DNA of 64,000 bases. Origin: CAVUFH01 sp963740835. GTDB taxonomy: Bacteria; Actinomycetota; Acidimicrobiia; IMCC26256; PALSA-610. A program made the translations under genes and the position numbers. A model generated the notes under the pieces. It worked only from the letters and a program-made list of their open reading frames with translations. It did not search any database and had not been told where the DNA came from. Within the stretch, counting starts at the first letter, position 1, and each line of letters begins with the position of its first letter. The DNA lies in assembly GCA_963740835.1 (NCBI GenBank), contig CAVUFH010000006.1, positions 42,621 to 106,620 on the forward strand, in the 5' to 3' direction. Shown piece after piece: positions 1-9,147 of this stretch.

Positions 1-1
1 C

Positions 2-1030
2 GCGCTGGGGCTCTTCGACGTGGTGGTCATGACCGAAGACGCGTTCGCGTTCGTGACCGGGCCGGATGCCGTCACCGATTTCACCGGTGTGCACGTGACC
101 CGCGAGGACCTCGGTTCGGCGCTCATCCACGCGCGGCGCAGCGGTGTTGCGACGCTCGTCGTCTCCGATGACGCCGCCGCGCACGAGGCGCTGCTCGACA
201 TCCTCACCTACCTCCCCGACCACCATCTCGTGGATCCGCCGCGCTACGTATCGGAAGACCCTCGCGACCGCGCCTGCGGGCGCGCCGCCGCCGCGGTACC
301 CGAACGGCCGACGGCGTCCTACGACGTTCGGGTGGTCATTACTGACGTCGTCGACTCCGACTCGTTCTTCGAGCTCCGCGCTCAGCATGCACCCAACCTC
401 GTTACCGGACTCGCACGCCTGGACGGGCGGCCGATCGGCGTCGTCGGCAACCAACCGCAGCAACGAGCCGGCACCCTCGACATCGACGCGTCGCGCAAGG
501 CGGCGCGGTTCGTATCGTGGTGCGACAACTTCAATCTCCCGATCGTCACATTCGTCGACACGCCGGGCTTCGAGCCGGGCCGCGATCTCGAATGGCGCGG
601 GATGATCCGTCACGGCGCCGAGCTCGTGCACGCGTACTGCGCGGCGACCGTGCCGCGCTGCTGCATCGTCATGCGCAAGGCGTACGGCGGCGCGTACATC
701 GTCATGGACTCACGCGGCATCGGGAACGACCTTTGCGTCGCGTGGCCGACCGCCGAGATCGCGGTGATGGGCGGACCGTCGGCGGTGCAGATCATCCACG
801 GTCGCCGGCTGCGACCGCTCGACTCCGACTTCCGCACCGGCGAAGAGGCGCGCCTGCTCGCCGAGTACGAGGGCGTCTTCTCCAACCCGTACCGCGCCGC
901 GGAGCTCGGCCTCGTCGACGCGGTGATCGAACCCCGCGAGACCCGGCGCGTGCTGTGCGACGCGCTCGACGTCCTCGAGACCAAACGCGACGACCAACCG
1001 CGTCGCCGCCACTCCAACACGCCGCTCTGA
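2..1030 (+). CDS. Acyl-CoA carboxylase carboxyltransferase subunit, 5'-truncated by window edge
   Basis: The frame is open from the first bases of the window, so the N-terminal third of the protein lies outside. The visible 342 residues match the C-terminal part of biotin-dependent carboxyltransferases (AccD/PccB, crotonase-like fold), which pass carboxyl from carboxybiotin to acetyl- or propionyl-CoA. Recognisable blocks are NQPQQRAGTLDIDAS, FVDTPGFEPG and MRKAYGGAYIVMDSR, the loops known in the family to bind biotin and acyl-CoA. Family members are about 510-540 residues. fabI begins 32 bases downstream on the same strand, which suits a fatty-acid role, but the substrate (acetyl- versus propionyl-CoA) cannot be decided from this fragment. 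Confidence 0.88.
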   Translation, partial: ALGLFDVVVMTEDAFAFVTGPDAVTDFTGVHVTREDLGSALIHARRSGVATLVVSDDAAAHEALLDILTYLPDHHLVDPPRYVSEDPRDRACGRAAAAVPERPTASYDVRVVITDVVDSDSFFELRAQHAPNLVTGLARLDGRPIGVVGNQPQQRAGTLDIDASRKAARFVSWCDNFNLPIVTFVDTPGFEPGRDLEWRGMIRHGAELVHAYCAATVPRCCIVMRKAYGGAYIVMDSRGIGNDLCVAWPTAEIAVMGGPSAVQIIHGRRLRPLDSDFRTGEEARLLAEYEGVFSNPYRAAELGLVDAVIEPRETRRVLCDALDVLETKRDDQPRRRHSNTPL

Positions 1031-1062
1031 CGGTTCTGTCCGTCTCGTCGCGAAGGGACACC

Positions 1063-1821
1063 ATGCTGCTCGGGCAGAAGCGCATCCTCATCACCGGCGT
1101 GCTCAACGACGCCTCGATCGCGTTCTCCGTGGCGAAGCGGGCGCAGGAGGAAGGTGCCGAGGTGCTCCTGACGTCGTTCGGGCGCGCCATGAGCCTCACG
1201 CAGCGGGCCGCACGTCGCCTGCCGACGACGCCAGATGTGATCGAGCTCGACGTCACCGACCAGACGAACCTCGACACGCTCGCGGAACGGGTGGGCGGCC
1301 GGCTCGATGGCGTCCTGCACGCGATCGCGTTCGCGCCCGAGAGCTGCCTCGGCGGCGGCTTCCTCACTGCGCCATGGGAAGACGTCGGTGTCGCGATGCA
1401 GATCTCGGCGTACTCGCTGAAGTCGCTCGCAGTCGCGTGCCGGCCCCTGATGGCGGGCGGCGGGTCGATCGTCGGGCTCGACTTCGACAACAGCCGGAAC
1501 GCGTGGCCGGTCTACGACTGGATGGGCGTGGCCAAGGCCGCGTTCGAGGCCACGGCGCGTTATCTGGCCCGCGACCTCGGTCCCGACAAGATCCGCGTCA
1601 ATCTCGTCGCGGCCGGTCCGTTGCGAACGATCGCGGCGAAGAGCATCCCGGGCTTCTCGCAGTTCGAGGACGTCTGGGCCGCGCGCGCACCACTCGGCTG
1701 GGACGTCAAGGACGCAGAACCCGTCGCCGCCGCGTGCGTCGCACTGCTTTCGGACCTCTTCCCCGCGACCACCGGCGAGATGCTGCACGTCGACGGCGGC
1801 TTCCACGCCGTCGGCGCGTGA
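1063..1821 (+). CDS. fabI: Enoyl-[acyl-carrier-protein] reductase (FabI/InhA type)
   Basis: A 252-residue short-chain dehydrogenase-fold protein. It should carry out the NAD(P)H-dependent last reduction of each fatty-acid elongation cycle in the cytoplasm. The N-terminal ILITGVLNDASIAFSVA is the FabI-type cofactor loop, which replaces the usual TGxxxGxG, and the catalytic Tyr151 and Lys158 lie in YDWMGVAK, with the six-residue spacing typical of FabI/InhA. The C-terminus GEMLHVDGGFHAVG is the usual family ending. The ATG at 1063 has an AGGGA upstream. It follows the carboxyltransferase gene by 32 bases, so the two are probably cotranscribed. The exact cofactor and chain-length preference are not visible. 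Confidence 0.92.
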   Translation: MLLGQKRILITGVLNDASIAFSVAKRAQEEGAEVLLTSFGRAMSLTQRAARRLPTTPDVIELDVTDQTNLDTLAERVGGRLDGVLHAIAFAPESCLGGGFLTAPWEDVGVAMQISAYSLKSLAVACRPLMAGGGSIVGLDFDNSRNAWPVYDWMGVAKAAFEATARYLARDLGPDKIRVNLVAAGPLRTIAAKSIPGFSQFEDVWAARAPLGWDVKDAEPVAAACVALLSDLFPATTGEMLHVDGGFHAVGA

Positions 1822-1826
1822 GCGCG

Positions 1827-1982
1827 TCACAGGTCGTGACGGCGCGCCCAGCGCTCCACGCGGCGACCGGCCGCGTTGCGGATCGCGTACGACACGTGCT
1901 CCCAGCGCCAGAACGCTTCCACGATGATCGCGGCCGCGAGGAGCAGCAGTCCTGCCCGCCGCCACCGAGGCGAGGCCGTCAC
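1827..1982 (-). CDS. Small predicted membrane protein, translationally coupled to bcp
   Basis: A 51-codon frame with a GTG start at 1982 that overlaps the TGA of bcp by four bases (GTGA), the arrangement of coupled genes. The product has a basic N-terminus (SPRWRR), one hydrophobic stretch AGLLLLAAAIIVEAF long enough for a single membrane segment, and a basic, aromatic C-terminus (RVERWARRHDL). I do not recognise a family. Support is the overlap, the positive-inside charge pattern and its fit between bcp and the convergent fabI end. The alternative is that it is a chance frame. Confidence 0.45.
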   Translation of the reverse strand: MTASPRWRRAGLLLLAAAIIVEAFWRWEHVSYAIRNAAGRRVERWARRHDL

Positions 1983-2440
1983 GTCAGCACCGACTCCGCC
2001 TTCGGCACGGTGTCCTTCGGGCTCACCTTGTAGAAGACGCCTTTCAGCTTGCCCTTGTCGTCGACGACGAACGCGGAGCGCACGATGCCCATGAACTTGC
2101 GGCCGTAGAGCGACTTCTCGCCCCATACCCCCCAGGCCTCGGCGACCTTGTGGTCCTCGTCCGAGAGCAACGGGAAGCCGAGCCCGTACTTGTCGTCGAA
2201 CTTCTTCTGCTTCGCGACCGGGTCGGGACTGATGCCGAGCACAACGGCCTTCAACTTCTTCAACTGCGGGAACGCATCGCGCAGGTTGCAGGACTGCGTC
2301 GTGCATCCGGGCGTGTCGGCCTTCGGATAGAAGTACACGACGATGTTCTTGCCCTTGAACTGCGAGAGCCTGACGGTCTTGCCGTCCTGGTCCTTGAGCG
2401 TGAACGCAGGGGCCTTGTCGCCAACGGAAAGTGCTGCCAT
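1979..2440 (-). CDS. bcp: Thioredoxin-dependent peroxiredoxin, BCP/PrxQ family
   Basis: A 153-residue peroxiredoxin that reduces hydrogen and organic peroxides in the cytoplasm using thioredoxin-type donors. The protein starts MAALSVGDKAPAF, and the peroxidatic Cys46 sits in PKADTPGCTTQSC, with a second Cys51 five residues on, the C-x4-C pair of atypical 2-Cys BCP enzymes. Length matches the family (about 150-160). The frame extends upstream without stop, but the ATG at 2440 gives the normal N-terminus and avoids reading into the divergent transporter gene only nine bases away. A 51-residue membrane-protein frame is coupled to its stop codon. Confidence 0.93.
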   Translation of the reverse strand: MAALSVGDKAPAFTLKDQDGKTVRLSQFKGKNIVVYFYPKADTPGCTTQSCNLRDAFPQLKKLKAVVLGISPDPVAKQKKFDDKYGLGFPLLSDEDHKVAEAWGVWGEKSLYGRKFMGIVRSAFVVDDKGKLKGVFYKVSPKDTVPKAESVLT

Positions 2441-2449
2441 CCCCGTAGC

Positions 2450-4084
2450 ATGCCGCGCGTGCCGCACCCCGCGCCCGTCCGGATCGGCGCGTCCGCCGAT
2501 CAGGTGCGCGCGGCTGCCATCGCCGAACTCGGCGCCGTCGAGGAAGCCGACGGCGCGCTCGCGATCCCGATGGAAGGGGTCCCGAGCTCGAGCCTCGCGA
2601 CGGTCCTGACGATCACACCGGACCGGCACCCGGGGACGCCGGACGCGGGCGCGAGCCTCGTCACCGCGCGCCGGCGTGGGCACATCGACATTCCATTCTT
2701 CGGGTGGTTCTTCGTCCCGCTCACTCGGATCGCAGGGAACCGGGCCGCCGCCTACGCCATCGGGACCCTGAAGCACGTCTTCGACGGCACCCCCGCGCCA
2801 GAGCCACCGCGTGGGGTCGTAGGGCTCCCGAACGTCGCCTTCACGACGGAACAGGCGACCCTGCTCGCAGCCGCGTCAGCCGCAGTCGCGGTCACGTCGT
2901 TCGCCAGCGCGATCTTCGGTCAGCTCGCAGGCCCGATCGGTGACTCGTTCCACGCGTCGGACGCGACACTCTCGAACGCGTTGGCCATCACCCGCCTCGG
3001 TGCGATCCTCGCCCTGTTCGCCACTGCGCTCGCCGACCGCCGCGGCCGCCGCCGGGCCATCCTCATCGGCGTCGTCGGCACCGCGTTCGCGTGCGCGCTG
3101 TCCGCCGCCGCACCGACGCTCGTCATCTTCACCGCGGCTCAGGTCTTGCAGCGCGCGTTCGTGAACACCACGCTGATCGTTGCGGGCATCGCGGTGATCG
3201 AGGAAGCACCCGAAGGCGCGCGCGCGTATTCCGCGTCGATGCTCGCGCTCGCGGCCGGGTTCGGCTTCTCGTTCGCGGTTGTCGCGCTCCTCATCGACAT
3301 CGGCGACAACGGCTGGCGCCTCGCCTACGTGGCGGGAACGCTGACGCTCCTCCTGGCACCCCGCATCGCGCGGGCGCTCACCGAGACGACGCGGTACCAG
3401 GCCGTTGCGGCGCGCACCGAGATCCGGCGGGGCCAGCTGCGCGAGCTGATGACCGGGGTCTACGGCCGCCGCTTCGCGTTGCTCGCGGCGATCGGTTTCC
3501 TGGCCAACATCTTCAACGCCCCTTCGTCGCAGCTCATGAACAAGTACCTCGAGGACGTCCGCGACTTCTCCAGTCCGGGCATCGCGCTGTTCCGCACCGT
3601 GACCACCGCGCTCCCGGGGCTCGTCGGGCTCGTCGTCGGCGGCCGGCTCGCCGAGCAGCGTGGCCGCAAGCCCGTCGCGATCGTCGCGCTGCTCATCGCG
3701 ACGACCACACAGATGGTGTTCTTCCTGCAGGGCGGCACGATCATCTGGATCATGTCGGCCGTCTCCGTCCTCACCTCCGCGATGGCCGGCATCGCGCTGG
3801 GCACCCTCGACGCCGAGCTCTTCCCGACCGAGCTGCGCGGTACGTCGAACGCACTGCTGCTCATCGTCAGCGTTGTCGGTTCGGGCGCAGGGCTACTGCT
3901 TGCAGGCCACCTCTCGGATCCGCTGGGCGGCATCGGCCGGTCGATCGCGCTGTGCGGCATCGCGAGCCTGCTCGCCGCGGTGCTCTTCGTGCCGCGCCTC
4001 CCGGAGACGCACGAGCTGGCCCTGGACGACGTCAGCCCATCGGAGCGCCCCGGCGAGTACGGTCCGAACCGTGCCCTCGACTGA
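2450..4084 (+). CDS. MFS transporter with N-terminal cytoplasmic extension
   Basis: A 544-residue membrane protein of the major facilitator superfamily. The transmembrane core starts at about residue 130 and has the loop 2-3 signature in ALADRRGRRRAIL and a sugar/metabolite-porter-like motif AELFPTELRGTSNALL in the second half. Roughly 125 residues precede the first membrane segment; this soluble N-terminal part (VRAAAIAELGAVEEADGALA...) is not typical of MFS proteins and I do not recognise it. The substrate is unknown. Start is ATG 2450 or GTG 2459; both lie close to the divergent bcp start. The SMP-30 gene overlaps its last 14 bases, so the two are probably one transcript. Confidence 0.8.
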   Translation: MPRVPHPAPVRIGASADQVRAAAIAELGAVEEADGALAIPMEGVPSSSLATVLTITPDRHPGTPDAGASLVTARRRGHIDIPFFGWFFVPLTRIAGNRAAAYAIGTLKHVFDGTPAPEPPRGVVGLPNVAFTTEQATLLAAASAAVAVTSFASAIFGQLAGPIGDSFHASDATLSNALAITRLGAILALFATALADRRGRRRAILIGVVGTAFACALSAAAPTLVIFTAAQVLQRAFVNTTLIVAGIAVIEEAPEGARAYSASMLALAAGFGFSFAVVALLIDIGDNGWRLAYVAGTLTLLLAPRIARALTETTRYQAVAARTEIRRGQLRELMTGVYGRRFALLAAIGFLANIFNAPSSQLMNKYLEDVRDFSSPGIALFRTVTTALPGLVGLVVGGRLAEQRGRKPVAIVALLIATTTQMVFFLQGGTIIWIMSAVSVLTSAMAGIALGTLDAELFPTELRGTSNALLLIVSVVGSGAGLLLAGHLSDPLGGIGRSIALCGIASLLAAVLFVPRLPETHELALDDVSPSERPGEYGPNRALD

Positions 4085-4910
4085 GACGCTGCTCGACGGT
4101 CTGGCGTTCGCCGAAGGACCGCGGTGGCACGACACCCGCCTGTACTTCTCCGACATGCACGATCAACGTGTCGTCGCAGTCGACGAAGCCGGGAACGCCG
4201 AGACGATCGTCGCGGTACCGAATCAGCCGAGCGGCCTCGGCTGGCTCCCCGATGGCAGCATGGTCGTAGTGTCGATGGTCGACCGCAAGGTCATGCGTCT
4301 CGACGGCGACACGCTCGTCCTGCACGCAGACCTCTCTGCGCTCGCACCCGCGAACTGCAACGACATGGTGGTCGATGGGCGCGGGCGTGCGTACGTAGGC
4401 AACTTCGGGTTCGACATGTACGCGGGCGAGCCGTGGCGCAAGACGAACCTCATCGCCGTCGACCCCGACGGTCACGCCTGGGTCGCGGCCGAGCAGATGA
4501 GCTTCCCGAACGGACCGGCCATCACCCCCGACGGGCGCACGCTCATCGTCGGCGAGAGCACCGGTGCGCGCCTCACCGCGTTCGCCATCGCCGAGGACGG
4601 CACGCTGTCCAACCGGCGGGTGTGGGCGTCGCTCAAGCCGATCGGCGCGACCCCCGACGGGATCTGTCTCGACGCCGAGAACGCGGTGTGGGTCGCGTGC
4701 CCAGCCAGTGAGCGCTGCGTGCGCGTCGCCGAGGGCGGTGAGCTCCTCGACGAAGTGCGCACCGGTCGCGGCACCTTCGCCTGCGCCCTCGGTGGCGCCG
4801 ACGGTTGCACCCTCTTCATCTGCACCGCTGACGCCCACGAGCCGGCAGCCGCGCATTCCGCCCGCAGTGGCCGCATCGACTTCGTCAAGGTCGCGGTTCC
4901 CGGCGCGTAG
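4071..4910 (+). CDS. SMP-30/gluconolactonase/LRE family protein
   Basis: A 279-residue six-bladed beta-propeller protein of the SMP-30/gluconolactonase family, metal-dependent hydrolases that open sugar or other lactones. The first metal ligand is probably Glu15 in FAEGPRW; SFPNGPAITPDG and GATPDGICLDAE carry the Asn and Asp positions expected for the active site. The GTG start at 4071 overlaps the end of the transporter gene by 14 bases, so translation is likely coupled; the pair may import and hydrolyse the same compound, which is inference. It ends four bases before the convergent stop of the next gene. The true substrate is not visible. Confidence 0.83.
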   Translation: MPSTETLLDGLAFAEGPRWHDTRLYFSDMHDQRVVAVDEAGNAETIVAVPNQPSGLGWLPDGSMVVVSMVDRKVMRLDGDTLVLHADLSALAPANCNDMVVDGRGRAYVGNFGFDMYAGEPWRKTNLIAVDPDGHAWVAAEQMSFPNGPAITPDGRTLIVGESTGARLTAFAIAEDGTLSNRRVWASLKPIGATPDGICLDAENAVWVACPASERCVRVAEGGELLDEVRTGRGTFACALGGADGCTLFICTADAHEPAAAHSARSGRIDFVKVAVPGA

Positions 4911-4915
4911 CGGGC

Positions 4916-5377
4916 TCACGTATCCGCGCGTTTCCACTTTCGATGAACTGGCTGCGTGGGTGTGGTCCACGTCGTCCAGAGCGCGCGATCGATGCGGAGC
5001 TCGTACAAGATGTGAAGTTCGTCGATATTGCTGTAGGGCATGCACTCGGCGATGGCGATGCGGACATGGTCGTCATCGACCCGCACCGCGCGACCGGCGG
5101 CGAAGAACGATTCGTCGTCGCGCGCCGGTCGGCTGTGCATTGCATACCAGCCGTCTCGGTCGAGGTCGCGTTGCTTGGGCGACAAGATCACGAACGCCCA
5201 GAGCCCGCCGCCGACCACCGCGGGGACGAAGGGATGCATCCGAGGTCGCCGGTCCGAGCCGACAGTCGCGAGGAACGCCAACCCCGGAGTGCCTGGTGCG
5301 TCCTCGAGCAGGCGTTGGCCGGCACGAGCGACCTCAGGCGCATTGCTCTCGAACTCGGACCAACTGACTGCATGCAT
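4916..5377 (-). CDS. Pyridoxamine 5'-phosphate oxidase-like FMN-binding protein
   Basis: A 153-residue split-barrel protein resembling the PPOX-type flavin- or F420-binding proteins common in actinobacteria. The stretch GLAFLATVGSDRRPRMHPFVPAV is the classic first beta-hairpin (LAT-x-x-xxRPRxxPF), followed by LWAFVILSPKQRDL and the later RAVRVDDDHVRIA strand. The family includes pyridoxamine-phosphate oxidases, heme-degrading and F420-dependent enzymes, so the reaction cannot be assigned. The ATG at 5377 is the nearest start before the conserved core. It follows the PIG-L gene by 23 bases on the same strand. Confidence 0.7.
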   Translation of the reverse strand: MHAVSWSEFESNAPEVARAGQRLLEDAPGTPGLAFLATVGSDRRPRMHPFVPAVVGGGLWAFVILSPKQRDLDRDGWYAMHSRPARDDESFFAAGRAVRVDDDHVRIAIAECMPYSNIDELHILYELRIDRALWTTWTTPTQPVHRKWKRADT

Positions 5378-5400
5378 GACCAGCCCCACTCTGCCCGCAA

Positions 5401-6183
5401 TCACGCGTCGCGGAGGGCCTCCCAGCCTTCGGGTGGTGGCGCGATGCGCCAGAACTGCTCGGGGGCGGGAGCGGCAAGCTTGGCCGAGATCCGCCAATCC
5501 TCCTCCAGCGCGGGGAGCTGCGACGGGTAGCACTCGATCGCGTGCGCCTTGCGAGGGTCGGAAGGATCGATCGTCGGGCACACCGGGGTTGGCCAGAGGT
5601 GCCGACGGAACAGCGACGAGATCCGCCACGCGAGCATTCCGGGAATGTGCTTGTAGCCGCAGTCTTCGTACAGCCACAGCGCAACGTCGGCGCCGAGTGC
5701 TTCGCGGGCGAGCATCGCGGCGCGATGTGTCATGTCGTGATCCGGATTGGCCAGACCGAACGGTGCGAGCACGAGCGTGGGCCGCAGCGTCGCCAGTGCG
5801 GGCGCAAGCGTCTCCGCGAGCTCGGCCGCAGGCGTGGGACGATCGCCGGGGTTGTACGAGAACTCGACGTTGTCGAGGTGGACGGGAGTCGCGCCGAGGA
5901 CGGCAAGCGCCGCGCGGTCTTCTGTCCGACGCACTTCCATCACGTCGTCACCGGGCTCGAAGTGACCCTGCACGTCCCACTTGCGCATCGGGTCCGGGTA
6001 CGCCGGCGGGTTGCCGGCGAACACGGTGACGACCGTGGCACCGGGATTCGCGGCCATGAAGTGCCCGCAGCCGAGGACCGCGTCGTCGAGGTGCGGCGAG
6101 ACGATCACGACCCGGTCGAGCTCGCCGACGACCGGGAGACCCCAGCCGCGCATCGGATGTTCGGCGGAAGTTGCGTCAGCCAT
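5401..6183 (-). CDS. PIG-L family zinc deacetylase
   Basis: A 260-residue LmbE/PIG-L-type N-deacetylase. The zinc-binding signature VVIVSPHLDDAVLGCG (His31, Asp33 and Asp34) is near the N-terminus and the third ligand is in NPDHDMTHRAA. Relatives remove acetyl from N-acetylglucosamine conjugates, for example MshB in mycothiol synthesis or GlcNAc-PI deacetylase. Because mshD lies elsewhere in the window, a thiol-related role is possible, but this protein is not adjacent to any mycothiol gene, so a specific role is not assigned. It is followed on the same strand by the flavin-binding protein gene. Confidence 0.85.
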   Translation of the reverse strand: MADATSAEHPMRGWGLPVVGELDRVVIVSPHLDDAVLGCGHFMAANPGATVVTVFAGNPPAYPDPMRKWDVQGHFEPGDDVMEVRRTEDRAALAVLGATPVHLDNVEFSYNPGDRPTPAAELAETLAPALATLRPTLVLAPFGLANPDHDMTHRAAMLAREALGADVALWLYEDCGYKHIPGMLAWRISSLFRRHLWPTPVCPTIDPSDPRKAHAIECYPSQLPALEEDWRISAKLAAPAPEQFWRIAPPPEGWEALRDA

Positions 6184-6199
6184 GAACGGGGCACGTTAC

Positions 6200-7580
6200 T
6201 TACGGTTCGAACAACAGGTCGACGTAGCCCTCGAGCAGTTCCTCGACCGTTCCCCGCATCTCCGCCATCGTCGCCATGCCGTAGATCGGCGCCATCGATC
6301 CACCGGCTTGCGGGTCGGCACGGACCTCGTCGACCGCATTCGCGAGATCGGCAAGGAAGCGGTCGACGACACCGGGTTGTGTGTGCCGGAGTGTGATGCA
6401 CAGATGGATCGACGCGGGATCCTGCAGACCGTTCAAGCTCCAACCGGAGTGACCCATGACGTCGAGCACGCGATAGATGTCGACGGCTTCGGCGGTGAAC
6501 GCGACGTTCCAGAGCGGATCGCCGACGACGTCAATGCCGTCGATCTTGGCGATGCCTTCCTTCACGCGTTGGGCGGCGTCGAGGATGCGGCGCACCGCGT
6601 CGAGGTAGCCCGCCTCGCCGAGTGACAACATCGCAGCCCAGCACGCCGCGCTCGAGCGCACCCGGCCGCGAACCGGCAAACGTCGGGCTGAAATAGAGAC
6701 CACCGGCCCACTTCGCGGTCTTGTAGTACTGGAAGTGGCGCAGGTCCTTGTCGCGGTAGAGCACGACCGACGTGCCCTTGGCCGCGTAGCCGTACTTGTG
6801 CGTGTCTGCCGACATCGACGTGACACCAGGCACGCGGAAGTCGAACGCCGGCACCGGCGCGCCGAGGCGTTCGGCCCACGGCAGAACGAAGCCGCCGAGG
6901 CACGCGTCGGTGTGGAAGCCGATGTCGCGCGCGTGCGCAAGGGCGGCGAGCTGCTCGATGGGGTCGACCATGCCGTTGGGGAAGCAGGGCGCGGAACCCA
7001 CGATGACCGCGGTGTTGGGTGTGATCGCAGCCTCGGTTGCGGTGATATCGGCGCGGCCGTCGGCGCCGACAGGGATGCTGACTTTGGAGATGCGGAAGTA
7101 GTCGGCGGCCTTGTCGAACGCGGCGTGCGCGGTCGACGGCACGATCATCTCGGGTTGCTCGACGCCGCGGGCGTAGGCACGGTCTCGATACACCTTCATC
7201 GCGAGGAGGATGCTTTCGGTACCGCCGGAGCTGACGGTGCCGCACACGCCCTCGACGCCACCCAGCATGTTCGCCGTCATCGCGACGATCTCGGCTTCGA
7301 ACTTCACGGTGCTGGGCCAGAGATCCGCGTGCAACGGGTTCGCCTGCGAGTTGATCGCGTACACCTCGTTGAGGAACGCGATGTGCGCCGGATCGCCGTT
7401 GTAGACACTGCCCGACGCGAAACCGTCGGCCCAGCGGTCCTCTTCGCGATCACGCATGGCCCGCATGGCGTCGAGCACCTGCTCGCGCGGCACTCCCTGC
7501 TGCGGGAGCCGGTCGTAGGTCGCGAACTCGCTCCGGTACGGCTTGACCGACGCTTCGAGCGAGTTCTGTTCCTCAGCCAT
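6200..7580 (-). CDS. PLP-dependent aldehyde-lyase/decarboxylase, sphingosine-1-phosphate lyase-like; frameshifted
   Basis: The N-terminal part (to about residue 310) reads in one frame and the C-terminal 150 residues in another; together they give one full PLP group II decarboxylase-fold protein of about 459 residues. SMSADTHKYGYAAKGTS contains the PLP lysine (about Lys262), VSSGGTESILLA binds phosphate and YFSPTFAGSRPGAL is a block typical of sphingosine-1-phosphate lyases rather than glutamate decarboxylases. The break is a one-base excess near 6653: after GSRPGAL the frame must slip to give SAACWAAMLSLGE. This is either a real mutation or a sequence error. The ATG at 7580 overlaps the kinase stop by eight bases, indicating coupling. 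Substrate unknown. Confidence 0.78.
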
Positions 7581-9147
7581 GTGCGTTCAACCTCGCGTAG
7601 ATCGCCTTGTTCTGCTTGTGGATCGCGCGGAACTCGCGGTACGTGCCGGCGTAGGGCTCGCGTGTGGCGGCGTCCGGTTCGAAGGTCTGCGCGATGCGGA
7701 CCGACTTCGAGATGTCTTCCAGGGTGGCGCGCTTCAAGGTCAGCGCGGCAAGGAGCGCGGCACCGCGGGTGTTCGCGTGCACCGGCTGCTCGACCTGGCG
7801 GATCGGACGCGCGAGCACGTCGGCCATGATCTGGCACCAGAGATCGGACTGCGCGCCGCCGCCGACGAAGTTCAGTGACGGGAACGGCTTCCCCACGAAG
7901 TTCTCGACGGTCTCGAGCAGCCACCGCGAATTGAACGCGACGCCCTCGAGCACCGCGCGCACCATCTCTGCCCGGTTCGTGCGCAGGGAGATGTTGTGCC
8001 AGCCGCCGCGCAGCCGGTGGTCGTCCACCGGCGTGCGTTCGCCGTTCAGCCACGGCGTGAAGATCAGGCCACCCGCGCCCGCGGGCACCGCGGCCGCGAG
8101 CGCGTCGATGCGGGCGAACACATCGACGGGTACAGGGGTCTCCCTCAATTGGTCATCGGGGTAGAGCACGTTGTCCCGGAGCCAGTTCACACACGCGCCG
8201 GCTGACTCCTGCTCGTCGGCGACGTAGTACTTGCCCGGAAGCGGTGACGGCAGCGTCGCGATGCCGTGCATGAGATCGGTCTTCTTGAACGGCACGTGGC
8301 ACGTGATCCACGAAGACGTCCCGACGTAGAGGTGGCCCTCGAAGTCGCGCACTGCACCCGAGCCGATCGCAGCCGACTGCACGTCGGGCGTTCCACCCAC
8401 CACCGGGATACCGGTCGGGATGCCGAGATCCTGAGCCGGTCGTTGCTCGAGCATGCCGATCACGGAAGTGGCCGGCATGAGATTCGGCAGTTGGGCGCGA
8501 TCGATCCCGGCGATGGCGAGGAGCGCGGGGGCGTAGTCGACGTTGTCGAGATCGCGGTTGTCGGTCATCCAGTGCAACGTGATCGAGTCGAACGTCGCCG
8601 CCGCAACCCCCGTGAGCTCGAAGTTCAACCAGTCCTTCGGCTCGAGGTACTTCCACGTGGCGCGTGCGGTCTCCGGCTCCGCGTGCTGGAGCCACAGAAT
8701 GTGTGCGATCGGGTCCTTGCCCGAACGCGAAGGCGCGCCGCCGGTCAGGCGGATCCAGCGTTGCAGTTTGCGCGGGTCGTAGCCCTGCACGCGCAGCGCG
8801 CCACCGACGCGCTTGCGCACTGCGCCGGCGCCGCGTGAATCCATCCAGATGATCGCATTGCGCAGTGGTCGGCCGGCGCGATCGATCGCAACGGTGCCCG
8901 ACCATTGCGACGTAACGGACACGGCGATGATCGAGTCGAGCGGTACCGCACCGCGCCCGACGACGCGTTGACTGGCGTCGGCGATCGCGCGCCACCAGCC
9001 CTCAGGTCGTTGCTCGGCTCCCCCATCGTCTGAAAGCAGCAGCTCGACGGGCGCGCTGTCGCCGTCCACGAACGTGCCGTCGACGGTGAAGATCGCGACC
9101 TTCGGCCCGGACGTCCCGAGATCGATCGTGAAAATGTGCTCGGTCAC
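7573..9147 (-). CDS. FGGY-family carbohydrate kinase
   Basis: A 524-residue sugar kinase with the two actin-like ATPase domains of the FGGY family (xylulo-, glycero-, gluco- and rhamnulokinases). Phosphate-1 loop IDLGTSGPKVAIF is at the N-terminus, the hexose-contacting stretch IIWMDSRG is near residue 100, and GGGAQSDLWCQIMADVLARP is the C-terminal adenosine-binding motif. The GTG start at 9147 overlaps the upstream small gene by four bases and its stop overlaps the lyase-like gene, so three genes form one coupled unit. This arrangement implies that the kinase product may be the substrate of the lyase, but the sugar is not known. Confidence 0.87.
   Translation of the reverse strand: MTEHIFTIDLGTSGPKVAIFTVDGTFVDGDSAPVELLLSDDGGAEQRPEGWWRAIADASQRVVGRGAVPLDSIIAVSVTSQWSGTVAIDRAGRPLRNAIIWMDSRGAGAVRKRVGGALRVQGYDPRKLQRWIRLTGGAPSRSGKDPIAHILWLQHAEPETARATWKYLEPKDWLNFELTGVAAATFDSITLHWMTDNRDLDNVDYAPALLAIAGIDRAQLPNLMPATSVIGMLEQRPAQDLGIPTGIPVVGGTPDVQSAAIGSGAVRDFEGHLYVGTSSWITCHVPFKKTDLMHGIATLPSPLPGKYYVADEQESAGACVNWLRDNVLYPDDQLRETPVPVDVFARIDALAAAVPAGAGGLIFTPWLNGERTPVDDHRLRGGWHNISLRTNRAEMVRAVLEGVAFNSRWLLETVENFVGKPFPSLNFVGGGAQSDLWCQIMADVLARPIRQVEQPVHANTRGAALLAALTLKRATLEDISKSVRIAQTFEPDAATREPYAGTYREFRAIHKQNKAIYARLNAHG

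Noticed and set aside
610..1965. A 451-residue minus-strand frame over the carboxylase and fabI
   Set aside because: Arg-rich low-complexity translation with no motif; the plus-strand frames are conserved.
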